Part shown: positions 49,173-60,669 of the stretch, piece after piece
How the letters are laid out: each line of letters opens with the position of its first letter
Position numbering within the stretch: position 1 is the first letter of the stretch
NCBI GenBank assembly: GCA_964007475.1
Contig: OZ023273.1
Span: forward strand, 64,986,108-65,050,107
DNA from: Hybos culiciformis
Taxonomy: Eukaryota; Arthropoda; Insecta; Diptera; Hybotidae
Direction: 5' to 3'
DNA: 64,000 nucleotides
The notes under the pieces: generated by a model
What the model saw: only the letters and a program-made list of their open reading frames with translations
What the model was told of the DNA's origin: nothing
Database searches by the model: none
Made by a program: the position numbers and the translations under genes

Positions 49173-52100
49173 CTTGATACTGTGCGATAGTTGAAAATTA
49201 AAATAGCGACCATAAGAAAGAACTAATTTTTTTTATCTTATTACTTAATTTATCTCAAAATACAGATAAAATTAAATACATTGTAAAAGATCTCATAAAA
49301 TTTTGTTCTTGTGTAGGCGAAAGGATTCGTACTAAAAACGTATTTAACTAGATTTTCTAAATAATATAACATTATTTCTAGAAATAATCAACTTTCTTTT
49401 TGTTTTATTTCACGTAGTAATAATTTTGAATGTTGAATTCTTACGTTGGGGTGTGGAAGTTCTTAATATTTTCCAATTTGATATGAATTTAATATGAAAA
49501 ATAAGTAAAGTTTTATCTCCAAAAAAAAATTTTTATTAATATATAGGAAATATTAATGTAATTCTTTAAAATTCAATTGAAAATTTATGGATTAAAGTGT
49601 TATATGAATAAAAGTGTTATATTATATTTAAAAAAAAATCGAAAAAAACAAATTCAATGAAAATAGCCTACATATTTTCGATAATTTAAATTTAAAACAT
49701 AGCTCCTTCTTCCATATGGGTCTTCAGTTACAACTTTTATTGCTTAGACATTAAATTTTGATCTTATCTGTCCAAATGTAACCGAAAATAATTTTTTGTA
49801 CTATTTATTAAGATTAAAAAAGATAAAAAAAAAAAAAATTTGAAAAAAAGGTACTTTGTTTAGTTTATCGAGCTTTACATTATAAATTCTTTATCGCTAA
49901 GAAATTATTGCAAACTTATTGGCAGCAAATATTTTTAAAGACACGAATTTGGTTTCACGAAAAAGCTCTTGCTTTGTCATGAGATCGATATTAATTTTAA
50001 AAATTAAGAAAATTTTTTTGTATGTGGGCTTAAAAAATTGTTTTCAGATTTTTTCAGAATTCCATATTATATTAAATTTAAAATAAAATTTTTGCTATAT
50101 AATTTTTTTCATTCGAAAGTTAACTTTTATCGAATAATATTTTTACTCTTTGATTCTTTTAATAATCCACAATTTCAAAAAAGGCAAACTAACTAAACAA
50201 AGGAAATGTGCGCTAGTTTTTAACTCAGGTTTCATATCTTAAAGTTAATTTTTAGTTTTCAATTTTAAGATTCTAGATTCGCTTCAACTCATTATCAAGA
50301 AATCAAATTTAAGCTTTGATTATTTTTTAAATATATCGCCAATTCATTACTGAATAATTTATCTTTAGAAAACTAAAATAAAAAACAAAAAAAAAACTAA
50401 TATAACGAAATATTAATTATTAAAATAGGTGCAAAAAGTGCCTTAAAATAAATGTAAGAAATTTTTGTTAACTCCTTTTTTATGAAAAAAAAAAAAATAA
50501 AAAAATTTAAGTAATATTTATTTTTAATTTTCAAAATAAGTTTTGGAAAAAAGAATTTTTTTGAATACAGTTTTAAAACTAAATTTCCATATTATATTAT
50601 ATTCTTATTATTTATTGATATTTCTTAAAGACTTCAAAAATTAAGCTATTTCTTAATCAAACAATAGAATGAAATAGAATGTAAGTTGATGTTAGAACGA
50701 TATATTATTTATATGTATGCATTTTTATTCCAATTATTTGACAAAAATAATTAAAAAAAAAATTGCTAAATAAAAAAGTTTCAGACCATAGTTAACTTAG
50801 CATTAAAATTGGTTTTGTAGTTTAAAAAAAGTCTGCAGAAAATTTGTATCTTATTATATACATTTTTTCATATTTCGTTTCTTATATACAATTTGCAGTC
50901 TGTATATATAATTATTTATTATATGTAATTTGTAATCTATTTTATCTATCTATATTTATGTTATTGTAATTAAAATGCCTTAAAATTTCAAAATCCCTAA
51001 CATAAAAGACAAATAGAAAAAATGCAAAGTAAACATATAACTATCTCTCACTTCAGCATTAATTAAAAAATGTAAAACATTATTGTCCTCATAAACAGAG
51101 TACAGGTCCATTTCAACATAATCATACATAAATTTTCTTCCAAATCCATTAAAATTTTATATGAAAATAATTTCAACCCTTGGTCGGATGAGAGCTTCGA
51201 ACGCCGGAGAATCTCACCCTTTATCTTAATAAAAGGAAACGAGATTATGCATTTTTTCGCATTGATAGTAGTTTGATAGTTTTAAGCATTTTACTTTTGG
51301 ACAGACAGACGGATTTGCAAGCATATGTGTTTTTTATTTTTCGATGGAAAACGGGCTAAAAAAATAATACACGTAGGATTTCCACACAATTTAGTATTTT
51401 TTTTAAATGATAGTAAATTCATTACTTTCCTTGAGTATTCAAACTTAACTTTTATATTCTTGAAATGCTTAATTTTTGAAATCTTTTTATTTAAATAATC
51501 TATTTAAAAAAAAACGAATTAATATTAAAAATGAATGTGGAAGTTATTGTTGTGAGAATTAGGACTGAATTAGGTTTTTTATATTTAATTAATGTTTTAT
51601 TTAAATTCAAATCATGAACTAAAAAGTTTAACACATTTGAGATATAAATTTGGGAAAAATGATTCAACATATTTATTTTCGGAATTTTATATTTTACATT
51701 ACACTATAGTTAAAATATTTATAACAACTCCAGAATAATTTCAATTATTAAATTGATTTAATTCTTCACATATTAAATTTTTTTAGAATCATACATTTCT
51801 TTTTTTATTATTGTGTATAAGTATTTAGGTACCTAGTTGCTTTAAAAAATATTTAATCTTTTTCATTTTAATTTGACTTGACGTTATTCAGCTGGATATT
51901 ACAGTAATGTAAATCATTGGGACCACAGGGACAATTAAAGCTCTTAGTATGATATTTTGAAAAGAATTCATGAAGGCCCATGCATTTTTATCTATAATTT
52001 TTTGTATATGTCAAACTTATCAAAAAGAGTATATGTATGTGTATATGTACTTACTTTTATCTATGAAAACGATCATAACACTTTAATATTTTTCATTCCC

Positions 52101-52190
52101 AAAAAAGAAAGTACAATATAAGTTTACTTAGCTGGCTCTCTTTTTCATAGTATGTTGTACATATTTACTGAATTTTTCTCATTGCTTTTT
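49173..52190. other. Gene-free stretch
   Basis: About 3 kb of A+T-rich sequence. No recognisable gene, RNA or mobile element. Confidence 0.45.
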
Positions 52191-52194
52191 CTTT

Positions 52195-52345
52195 TTAAAT
52201 CCTTTATACTAACTTGGTCGCGTTGATTGATCGATTGATTGTCCTAGAATTTAAGAAGTGAAAATTAACCCACTTCTCCTCATCCGATCGAGATGAATTT
52301 TTGCACATCGATTCGTAGTTGGTGACAATATATTTCAGATTGATC
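52195..52345 (+). repeat. Dispersed repeat, copy 2 (pair with 15955-16090)
   Basis: Shares 'aatcctttata.taacttgg', 'gcgttgattgat.gattg', 'tttaagaagtgaaaattaa' and 'cgatcgagatga' with the copy near 16 kb, in the same order. The minus-strand frame 52280-52504 is not a gene. Confidence 0.7.
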
Positions 52346-52690
52346 GGATGACAGGTTTGAAAGGAATTTCAATTTTAGAAAGATTAAAAATAGTACTGAA
52401 ACACAACAAATAAAAACTGTTATAAAAGATCCCTGTATAAGGATTAATATAAAAAACTTGTTTTTCTTTATTAATACAATACCTAAATAAAAAAATTTTT
52501 TCAAATTGTATTTTTAGACCCCTTTTGAAAATACAATAACATTTCTGGTTTAGGTATTTCTAATAATAGTAAATTATATGATTAATATTATAACAGTTAG
52601 ACTAGATGTGAAGATAATAGATATTCATTATTTCGTTTATGTATTTTGTTTTGTCAAAAAGATAGAGCAAAATATTTTATTTTTCAATTA

Positions 52691-53038
52691 CTAGGCGTCT
52701 ACATTAGCGTATTTTTCCTGCATGCGATTTTGTTCTTTAAATGTATTCGTGTATCTTTATACAAAATCCAAAATCGCAGCAAAATACGCATGCTGATTTT
52801 GAATAATTATTCAGCATGCGTATTTTTTGAAATTTTCTCACAAATTTTGGTTTTTTTTTATTAATTTGACATTTAAGTCAAGTAAAATGGTACAATTTGG
52901 AAAAATGTATAAAAATCGCATGCTGTAAGTCTAACCCAGTGGCATACTGAGCACACACAAATACTAATAAATGGAACAGAAAAAATAGAATACATTCATA
53001 AATACGCGCGATTCTAAATCGCTAATGTAGACAGCCCG
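52691..53038. mobile_element. PIF/Harbinger-like MITE, TTA duplication
   Basis: Ends CTAGGCGTCTACATTAGCG and CGCTAATGTAGACAGCCCG are inverted repeats, with TTA on both sides (52688-52690, 53039-53041). The interior contains a strong hairpin, 'atacgcatgctga' against 'tcagcatgcgtat' (about 52783-52830). Confidence 0.7.
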
Positions 53039-53964
53039 TTAGTATATGAGGCGTTTTATTTGAAATGGTACAAGCCAACTTTAAAAAATATTATTAAGTT
53101 ATTTTAGTAACCTATGTATCACTAAAAAAAACCGTTGCACTAAAAAAAAATTGTAAATTGACTGATTTTATAACATTTTTCCCAAAATTTTAAGTAAAAA
53201 AAATATTAAGTTTTTAAAGTGACACTTTTTTTTAGAATCGTTTTTTTTTATTAAGTATCATAATATCTTTAAAACGAAATAATAAAAACTTAAAAATCTC
53301 TAAAAAAAAAAAATTCTACAAAAAAAAAAATATAATCTTTATACAATTACTGACTAGAAGAAAAACAAAATGTAAGTTAAAAAAAAAAAAATTATTTGTA
53401 TTATAATATTTTATAAAAAGGAAATAAAAATAAATGAAAAACAAATTATATGCCTAGCTTTTTAAATAATTTTAATGTGAATATTTTAAATCTCAATTGT
53501 ACGAATTTTAATTTGAGTCTATCTAAAGGTTTCTAATTTATTAATCGATCACACTTAACAATTTTACACAACAGTCAAAAAAAATCTAATCTTCGAAAAA
53601 TCCTGTCTAAACGGGGGGGTTAATCTCATAAATTCATAAGATTTGAAATGGATGTTTGCACTACGAAATTTGGATTGTTTGGCGCCTAATAGTTTCGACA
53701 CAGACTGGTTACCAACCATGAAAATAGATTCGTCTTGTGTTTTGTGCTTGGTTAGCCATATAAAAGTTTTGTTTTTGTGGTTTGATGACGATTGACGTGC
53801 AAAGCAAACTACTTCAGATTAAAACTAGTTTCAAACACATACAGAACTACTGTCGAAAATACTGTCGTGTTGGTGTGTAAAAACACGTTTATGCCTTGGA
53901 CAGACTGACACGATTAACATGTTCTTGATCAAGAACATGTTAATTTTATGTTTTTGAAGTAGTA

Positions 53965-55140
53965 TAACGTTCAAGATTTATTAAATAATAAATCTTAATC
54001 ATTATTTTTTTAAAATAAAAATTTTATTTAATTAATTTAAATTATAAAAATTTGATTTATTAAAAATTTAAAATGAAAATACATTTTCTATGAAAACTAA
54101 ATTATAACTAAAATAAAAATTGAAAATTAAAATTACATAAATTATTTAGAAAACTAGATTTATGAATTTAAAATAAAATAAGTTAACCACTACAATACCC
54201 CCCTTCCAGATAAAAATTATAAATAAAATAAAATTTTATTAATGAAGATGAAAGAGAATGAGGATAATGACAGAGAAGTAGCTGTTAATGAGGCGTAGTT
54301 TGATAAATAAGTTGCATGATAAATTGATGGACCAGTAATACTATTTGTTGAATTAATAATTACCAATTTGTGGCGTTTCGTTTATTTATTCATAGTATTA
54401 CTGGTCTATTGTTGTTGTAATTGATCCATATAATCCAAATGACGTGCTTGGCGCGGACTGCGTTCAGCTTTGGATGATATTTAATTGAACAATATTGTAT
54501 TTAATTGAACAATATTGTTGAAAAATAATGTTGGATAAAAATTGTTGTTGAATAATTATTGTTGTTGAATAATTATTGATAAATATTATAGATAATAATA
54601 GTTGAAAAGAATTGTTGAAATGAAATATTAATTTTAAATTGATGAAATTGATGTTGTTGTTGAATAGGTTGAGATTAAAAAGGTGGTACATGTTTACTAA
54701 TTTTTTGTATGTTGAATAATTGTTGAAAATTTGGTTTGCTGAATAAAAATCTTGATGTCTTGAATTTGTTGAATGAAGGATGCTATTTTTGTCGGGATTG
54801 TGAGATTCGATGTCGGGGTTGTGAAGTTCCATGTTCGCTGTCGGGGTTGTGAAGTTCCATGTTCGCTGTCGGGGTTGTGAAGTTCCATGTTCGCTGTCGG
54901 GGTCACCAATTATAACGTTCAAGATTTATTAAATAATAAATCTTAATCATTATTTTTTTAAAATAAAAATTTTATTTAATTAATTTAAATTATAAAAATT
55001 TGATTTATTAAAAATTTAAAATGAAAATACATTTTCTATGAAAACTAAATTATAACTAAAATAAAAATTGAAAATTAAAATTACATAAATTATTTAGAAA
55101 ACTAGATTTATGAATTTAAAATAAAATAAGTTAACCACTA
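53965..55140 (-). mobile_element. TRIM-type LTR retrotransposon, tRNA-Trp primer site
   Basis: Two 228-bp direct repeats (53965-54192 and 54913-55140) appear identical by eye. A 5-bp target duplication TAGTA flanks them (53960-53964, 55141-55145). Read on the minus strand, the 5' LTR is followed at once by TGGTGACCCCGAC, complementary to the 3' end of insect tRNA-Trp (primer binding site), and GGAAGGGGGG precedes the 3' LTR (polypurine tract). The internal 720 bp has no gag or pol; the first part is a 28-bp tandem repeat ('cgacagcgaacatggaactt'). The 152-codon frame at 54464-54922 runs through that repeat and low-complexity Asn/Ile sequence and is not a recognisable protein. It must be mobilised in trans, and LTR identity implies a recent insertion. 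Confidence 0.88.
54787..54902 (-). repeat. 28-bp tandem repeat inside the TRIM
   Basis: Three full copies plus partial of 'ttgtgaagttccatgttcgc' with 'tgtcgggg' (as seen on the + strand), beginning at the primer-binding-site sequence. The repeat appears to have grown from the primer-site region, since each unit restates CCCCGAC. Confidence 0.85.
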
Positions 55141-55561
55141 TAGTAGTTTTCCCATAGTAATAAAAACAATAACAAGAACATGTTCTTGCCAAAACATGTT
55201 GTTATTAAAGGATGGGTTGAGTAATTTTTACAAATATTTCGTGAGGCAATATCTGGAAGCCATTAATGTTCACTGGGGTATCATTTTTGACGTTGACTTT
55301 GACAATTTTATGTCGTATTCATTTGTAAACAAATGAAAAAAAAGTTTGTTATTGTTTTTTATTTTGAATTTGAATTGAATTTGTAGGTATATTGTATTGT
55401 TTACTTTTGTTTTTAAACTTGAAAAAAAAAACAGATGTTTATCTGTTTTGTGAAACACATTAAAGGTAGTCTGTTCGGTCGATTTTAATAACATGTTTTT
55501 GTGCTCAAGAACATGCTTTTCGAGTTCAGTCTGTCCAAGGCATTACGTGGAGACAGCATAA

Positions 55562-56084
55562 TAACTTCGCTACACTTCAGGTTACAAACACAGAATTCCG
55601 TGTTTTGCAGAAAAAAATAGGTTCGTTCTGTGTTTGGTACTTGGTTTGCCATATAAAATTTTTTTTTTTTTTCATGGTTTGAAAGTCGGTTCGACACAAA
55701 CCTAGAAATTTTACTACATAGTTTTATTGCATTTCAAAAAAAAAAAGGTATAACCTGTCAATTTGCAGAAAATTTACAGAAAAAATCATACTTTAAAATG
55801 CTTCGATATAAAAAAAATAATAATAAATTGTAGGTTGTCAAAAAAGAAAATAAATTAAAATATTTTTAAAAAAAAATTTAATATTATTTTTATTTTCCAT
55901 TTTTTCTTTAAATTAAAAAAATTAATTTTTTTTTTTTAAATTACGAAAAAATAAAATTTTATTTTACAAAGAATTTTTTTTTAATTTCAAACCAAACCAT
56001 CTTTTATAAGTGTGTCACCCCATTCGCCAACCTACTTTCAAACCAAGAAATTCATGGTTGCTAACCTGAAGTGTAGCGAAGTTA
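55562..56084. mobile_element. PIF/Harbinger-like MITE, TAA duplication
   Basis: Ends TAACTTCGCTACACTTCAGG and CCTGAAGTGTAGCGAAGTTA are perfect inverted repeats, flanked by TAA (55559-55561, 56085-56087). Internal strings ('ggtttgccatataaaa', 'ttcatggttgctaacctg') recur in diverged form at 53680-53780 and 56440-56600. Confidence 0.75.
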
Positions 56085-56409
56085 TAATATTGATATTAAA
56101 AAAATGGTATAACCTGTCTTTTAAAGAAAAAATTTACTTTTATAGCCTCAACAGATTCATGGTTGCAAATAAGGTTTGCGGATAGGCTGACACATTTATA
56201 AAAGACGGTTTGATTGAGGTTTAAAAAATCAATTGTTTTGTTTACTTTTTGATACCGAAAAATTATTTATTTTTTTTTACTGAAGCACAGTATAATTTTT
56301 TCTGTAAATATTCTTCAAATCAGACTAATCAGAGGGTTATACATTTTTTTTAATTGCAATAATAGCTTTGATAGAATTCACGTTAACAACAATGATTTTT
56401 ATGGTTGTA

Positions 56410-56600
56410 ATCACAGAGTATAGTTGTAATATAGGTTGGCGAATATAGAATGAAAACTTCGACAGACTCAGTTTACCAACCACGAATTTCATGATTGAAA
56501 AATAGGTTGGCGAATAGGCTGATATCTTCGACAGACTTCAGATTACCAGCCATGAATTTCATGTTTTCGCAAAAAAAATAGGTTTGTTCTGCGTTTGGTC
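56410..56600. repeat. Diverged fragments of the neighbouring MITE family
   Basis: Two tandem-like copies of 'aataggttggcgaata' with 'cttcgacagactcagtttac' / 'cttcgacagacttcagatta' and 'ccatgaatttcatg', related to the interior and ends of 55562-56084. Confidence 0.55.
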
Positions 56601-56839
56601 CTTATTATTTTTTTTTCAGAAAAACTAACATTTTAAAGTGTTTCAGAACAAAAAAATATTTAGAATATATTAGTTTTAGAAATACTGCATATTCAGCCCA
56701 TAGATTTTTTTCAAGTTCAAGTAATGTTCACAGTTCGTGTAATGAAGACAACGATTCGCTTTCACTCACGCTCACGCTCTTATAATTTTCAGCTTATACG
56801 TCTGAATAAAAAATTTATTTTTGACATTACCATAATAAT

Positions 56840-56895
56840 TCTATCTTTTTTCTTTCGAACTTCTCTTTCTTTTTCTTTTAACGTGAAAAGTTTCG
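56840..56895 (+). promoter_or_regulatory. RpL32: RpL32 start region with TOP-like leader, noncoding exon 1
   Basis: A pyrimidine tract 'cttctctttctttttctttt' (56860-56879), typical of the 5' terminal oligopyrimidine start of ribosomal protein mRNAs, is followed by 'aacgtgaaaagtttcg' and a donor GTAGGC at 56896. The matching acceptor CTGTTTTAG ends at 57109, 12 bases before the ATG. This fits the usual small noncoding first exon of insect ribosomal protein genes. Confidence 0.6.
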
Positions 56896-57121
56896 GTAGG
56901 CATTTTAATTTTTTTATAAATTTAATCTTTAAAAATTATTATAATCTTAACTATAAATTAATTTAAAATAATTTAAACAAATAGAATAATATTTAAAAAA
57001 TATTAGTATAATGAAATTTTTATAAAAATAAGATTTTATTTGTTGACATTTTGAAATTGTTTTGAATATTATTTTAACTTTTTTTTTTAATATTTATTTT
57101 CTGTTTTAGTTGACAGCAAAA

Positions 57122-58532
57122 ATGACTATTCGTCCAGCTTATAGGCCAAAAATTGTCAAGAAACGGACAAAACGTTTCATCCGGCATCAATCGGACAGAT
57201 ATGCTAAGCTCGATGTAAGTTTTTATAAAAAAAAAAACACCTTACCAACCAAACTTTCTTCATCATAAAGCTTATTTTACCTAGAACCCACTCACTCCAC
57301 CAAACCACTCGGTTACAATTAATCAATCATTAATTCATTCAAAGAAAACTTGCACGATGATTTAAGCACCTACTAATCACTATGATAAACTTATGATTAA
57401 AACAAAATTCTTTCAAACATTCTGCAATAAAAATGTTCAATCTTAATAAAACTGTATTCTATTGGACATATCGCCCAGACCCCAGACCTTGCTTAATAAA
57501 GAAAGGTTTACACCAGAAATTAATTTCAACGCAATTACGACATACTGCCTAACCAGCATAAAAAAGTTTTTTCGTTCCAAATATTTAGAGGTAGGTTACG
57601 TACCTAGCTTCTCATAAATAGGTACCTTACTTCCTGAATTTACATGAATAGGCATTTTGTAATTGCTTTATTGTTAAAACATCAAAGGATTTTTTTTGTC
57701 GACAAGCAGGCATGAAACAACGACAAAAAGGTGAAAGAATCAGATTCAAGAAAGAATACAGGTGTAAATATGCCCAATTAGGTAGGTACCTAAAGATCTG
57801 AAATGGAGTTACAGTAATACATTTTTTTTTGTTTTTTTAAAGAATAAATGAATTCTCACAGCAATTGACGGATGATTTCATTAGAGTTTAAAAAAAATGG
57901 ATAAAATTTATCCCAAAGATCTGTCAAATTAATCATTCCGGTAATAGGACGAAACAATTCAATAACCTTTCAAGTACATATTTCAATTTCAATCACAATT
58001 GTCTATTAATAGTTTGTTACAAAATCATAAGTTTCTTGATTAAATATAATAGGTAATTTCCTTCGTAGGTATACAAAATTATCGGTTTACAAAATTTTTA
58101 TTTAACCAGCAAAATGTTTTTTATTATTTGTTTATTTGGTGATTTAAGATCTTTGGATGAAACGAGTTAGGTGTTTAGAAAAAAAAAGAATGTTTTTTTT
58201 AATTAGCTTAATTTTTTCAGCCAAAATGGCGCAAACCAAAAGGTATTGATAATCGTGTAAGACGTCGTTTCAAGGGGCAATATTTAATGCCAAATATTGG
58301 TTATGGCTCAAATAAACGTACACGACATATGTTACCAACTGGATTCAAAAAATTCTTAGTTCATAATTTACGAGAATTGGAGGTATTAATGATGCAGAAT
58401 CGTGTATATTGCGCTGAAATTGCACATGGAGTCTCCTCAAAAAAGCGTAAAGAAATTGTTGAACGTGCAAAACAATTATCCATCAGAATAACAAATCCAA
58501 ACGGTCGTTTACGATCGCAAGAAAATGAATAA
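57122..58532 (+). CDS. RpL32: 60S ribosomal protein L32 (eL32)
   Basis: Structural protein of the large cytosolic ribosomal subunit. Coding exons 57122-57214 (31 codons, [20 protein letters not shown] onward, to KLD) and 58221-58532, joined across a 1006-bp GT-AG intron in phase 0. The product is 134 aa, the family's normal insect length. Conserved blocks are plain: [84 protein letters not shown] and the C-terminus [12 protein letters not shown]. By memory the C-terminus is fly-like. AATAAA follows at about 58587. Likely regulated at translation through its TOP-like leader. Confidence 0.97.
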
Positions 58533-58599
58533 ATTTATACATTATTTTATGTATAAATTTATTTTTAATTTAAAATATTTTATTTCAATAAATATTGAA

Positions 58600-60669
58600 G
58601 GAGAATTAAACTGGAAAATTTGAAGATAATTATTTTGCGTTTCTCTTGTAATTACTTAATTAACAGGCGATGCAATTAATTTAATGAAATTAGAATTTTT
58701 TAGATATATATATATTTTCTGGGATTTGCATGAAGCCAAAAAATCCGATTTACTTATTTTTTGTTGTATAAAATAAAATGAGTATTACTTAGCAATTGTG
58801 ACAATTCGCATTCAATTTTATAAAGTTTATTCAATCAGTAATCTTAAACATGAAATAAATAATAAGTTACTTATTTAAAAAAAATAACACTGCTACGGAA
58901 ATTAGATTATATCCCATCCAATTTACTATTTTATTTGAATTTGATAAAGTCTTTATTTGAATTTGATTTTTTTTTTGCTTGACAGTTTTAAATAGACTTG
59001 ACAGTACAATATAGACTTAAAGCAGCTCAACATAATACCACAAGCGAAAAGAGAAGAACAAAGATATTCGGTACTTACTACTTATTTAAGTTAAACCATT
59101 TTCGCTTTTTTTATATCTTGTATTAATCTACTAACATTTATCTTATAACTACATTTAGTGGAACCTCTAAATTCTATAATCAATTTCTTTAGAGAATTTA
59201 AAAAATTTTGCGGTAGGGAGGTTCTTTGTAACTTATCCAAAGGGTTGAAATTTTCTCAAAATCGTCTGTGTTTTATCAAAAACCACAAAAAAGACAACAA
59301 TTTTGGTTCAATTATCTTAAATTTTCAAACTATCATAAAGTCGAAACGATTATTACGTTGCTTTAATCTTTAAGTATTGAAAATTTCCTGATTTAATTGA
59401 AGTGAGCCTCCTTCAATAGTAAATTGGTTTTTGAGTGAAAAAAAAAATACATTTGTGATAGTGGAATTGCGAAAATTTAGGTTTTGCTCGAGAAAAAGAA
59501 CAGAAATAGAAAGAATAGAAAAAGAATAAAAAAAAATCGTAATAATGAAGTCTGTGATTATAGTTTTCATTATTATTCTAAAAAATTAAAAGCATAATTT
59601 ATGTAAAAAATTATTTATTTGTGAACATAAATGTAAAAAAAGATGTTAATCTACCGTAATATTCGGTATATGAAAATATATATTTTTTTTTCTTATTTTA
59701 TTTAATAAATGAGATAAAAGTTTTATACAATAATTGTTCGTTAATCTTAAAATATTCCAATATTTATGTATCTTCTTATTTCCTTATGTATCATTAAGCT
59801 TAAGACTACAAAAGAGGTTTTTTCCAGGACTAGGTCACTCTCACATCATATTATACTTGAAATTTTGCCTTAAAAAAGGAAGAATTTTGATATGATATAA
59901 TTAATCTGTATATGTACTTAAAAATCACTTAACATTTAACTTATAGTAAAAAAATTTTTTTTTAAGTATTTCACATTAGGTAAACGATGTTGAATTTATA
60001 AATTAATCATGTCGTTAATTATGGAAAATTTAGATTATTTTTTAGGTTGTTGATGGCACAAAGTTTTTGAAGCAAAAATCAAAATATTAAAAACCGAATT
60101 AATTTTTAGAATTCATTCTCTTTGGATTGAAATTAGTAATTTTAATAGATTTATAAGTCTATTAACAAATTCCATTTCTGAAAACTAAGTCGATCAATAA
60201 GTTGAAAAATATCTAAATTTTCTGTATTAATGAATGTAATTCTCACCAAAGCCATCAAGAATGTAATACCTGGCACTGTAGATTTTATGCCAGTGAGTCC
60301 GAAATATTGAATTTTTAGAGATGTAACATGTAACTAACCACTTTGACATTATTCTTTGAAACTTATGTCCTCAATTTTTTTTTCTTAAACTAGAAGAGAG
60401 ATTGATTTCTTAAAAATATTATTTTTTAGTGCTGATTTTTGTTTCTTAAGACCATACGTAAATTCATATAATTTGAAAGCAAATATAAAAACGAACAGTA
60501 GACGCTTTCAGATTCCGAACTCATCCTTTTAGAGATCAATAACATATCCAGCAAAAAATGGAAATTTAACCTCATATAATATGCAAAGGATTTGAAACAA
60601 CACAAACACTTAAATAAATTTGATAGAATCAGGATCAAATTCAATAATAATAATAAGAAAAGTAGAACA
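58600..60669. other. Intergenic between convergent RpL32 and Sufu
   Basis: A+T-rich; contains the 3' ends of two converging genes. Frames 59158-59373, 59370-59570 and the minus-strand frame at 60426-60722, which overlaps the Sufu 3' end in another frame, have no recognisable domains. Confidence 0.5.

Larger units (their letters stand above)
53892..55542. mobile_element. PIF/Harbinger-like MITE split by an LTR element
   Basis: Ends TGCCTTGGACAGACT and AGTCTGTCCAAGGCA are inverted repeats flanked by TTA on both sides. Subterminal 'aacatgttcttg' motifs recur at both ends, with a 30-bp palindrome at about 53914-53944. The element is interrupted at 53965-55140 by a TRIM; without it the MITE is about 470 bp. 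Confidence 0.7.

Noticed and set aside
54464..54922. 152-codon minus-strand protein with repeated EHGTSQP-type peptide
   Set aside because: It translates the TRIM primer-site repeat and low-complexity sequence; there are no gag or pol motifs.
56724..56966. 80-codon frame over the RpL32 start
   Set aside because: It covers the pyrimidine-rich RpL32 leader and has no domain.
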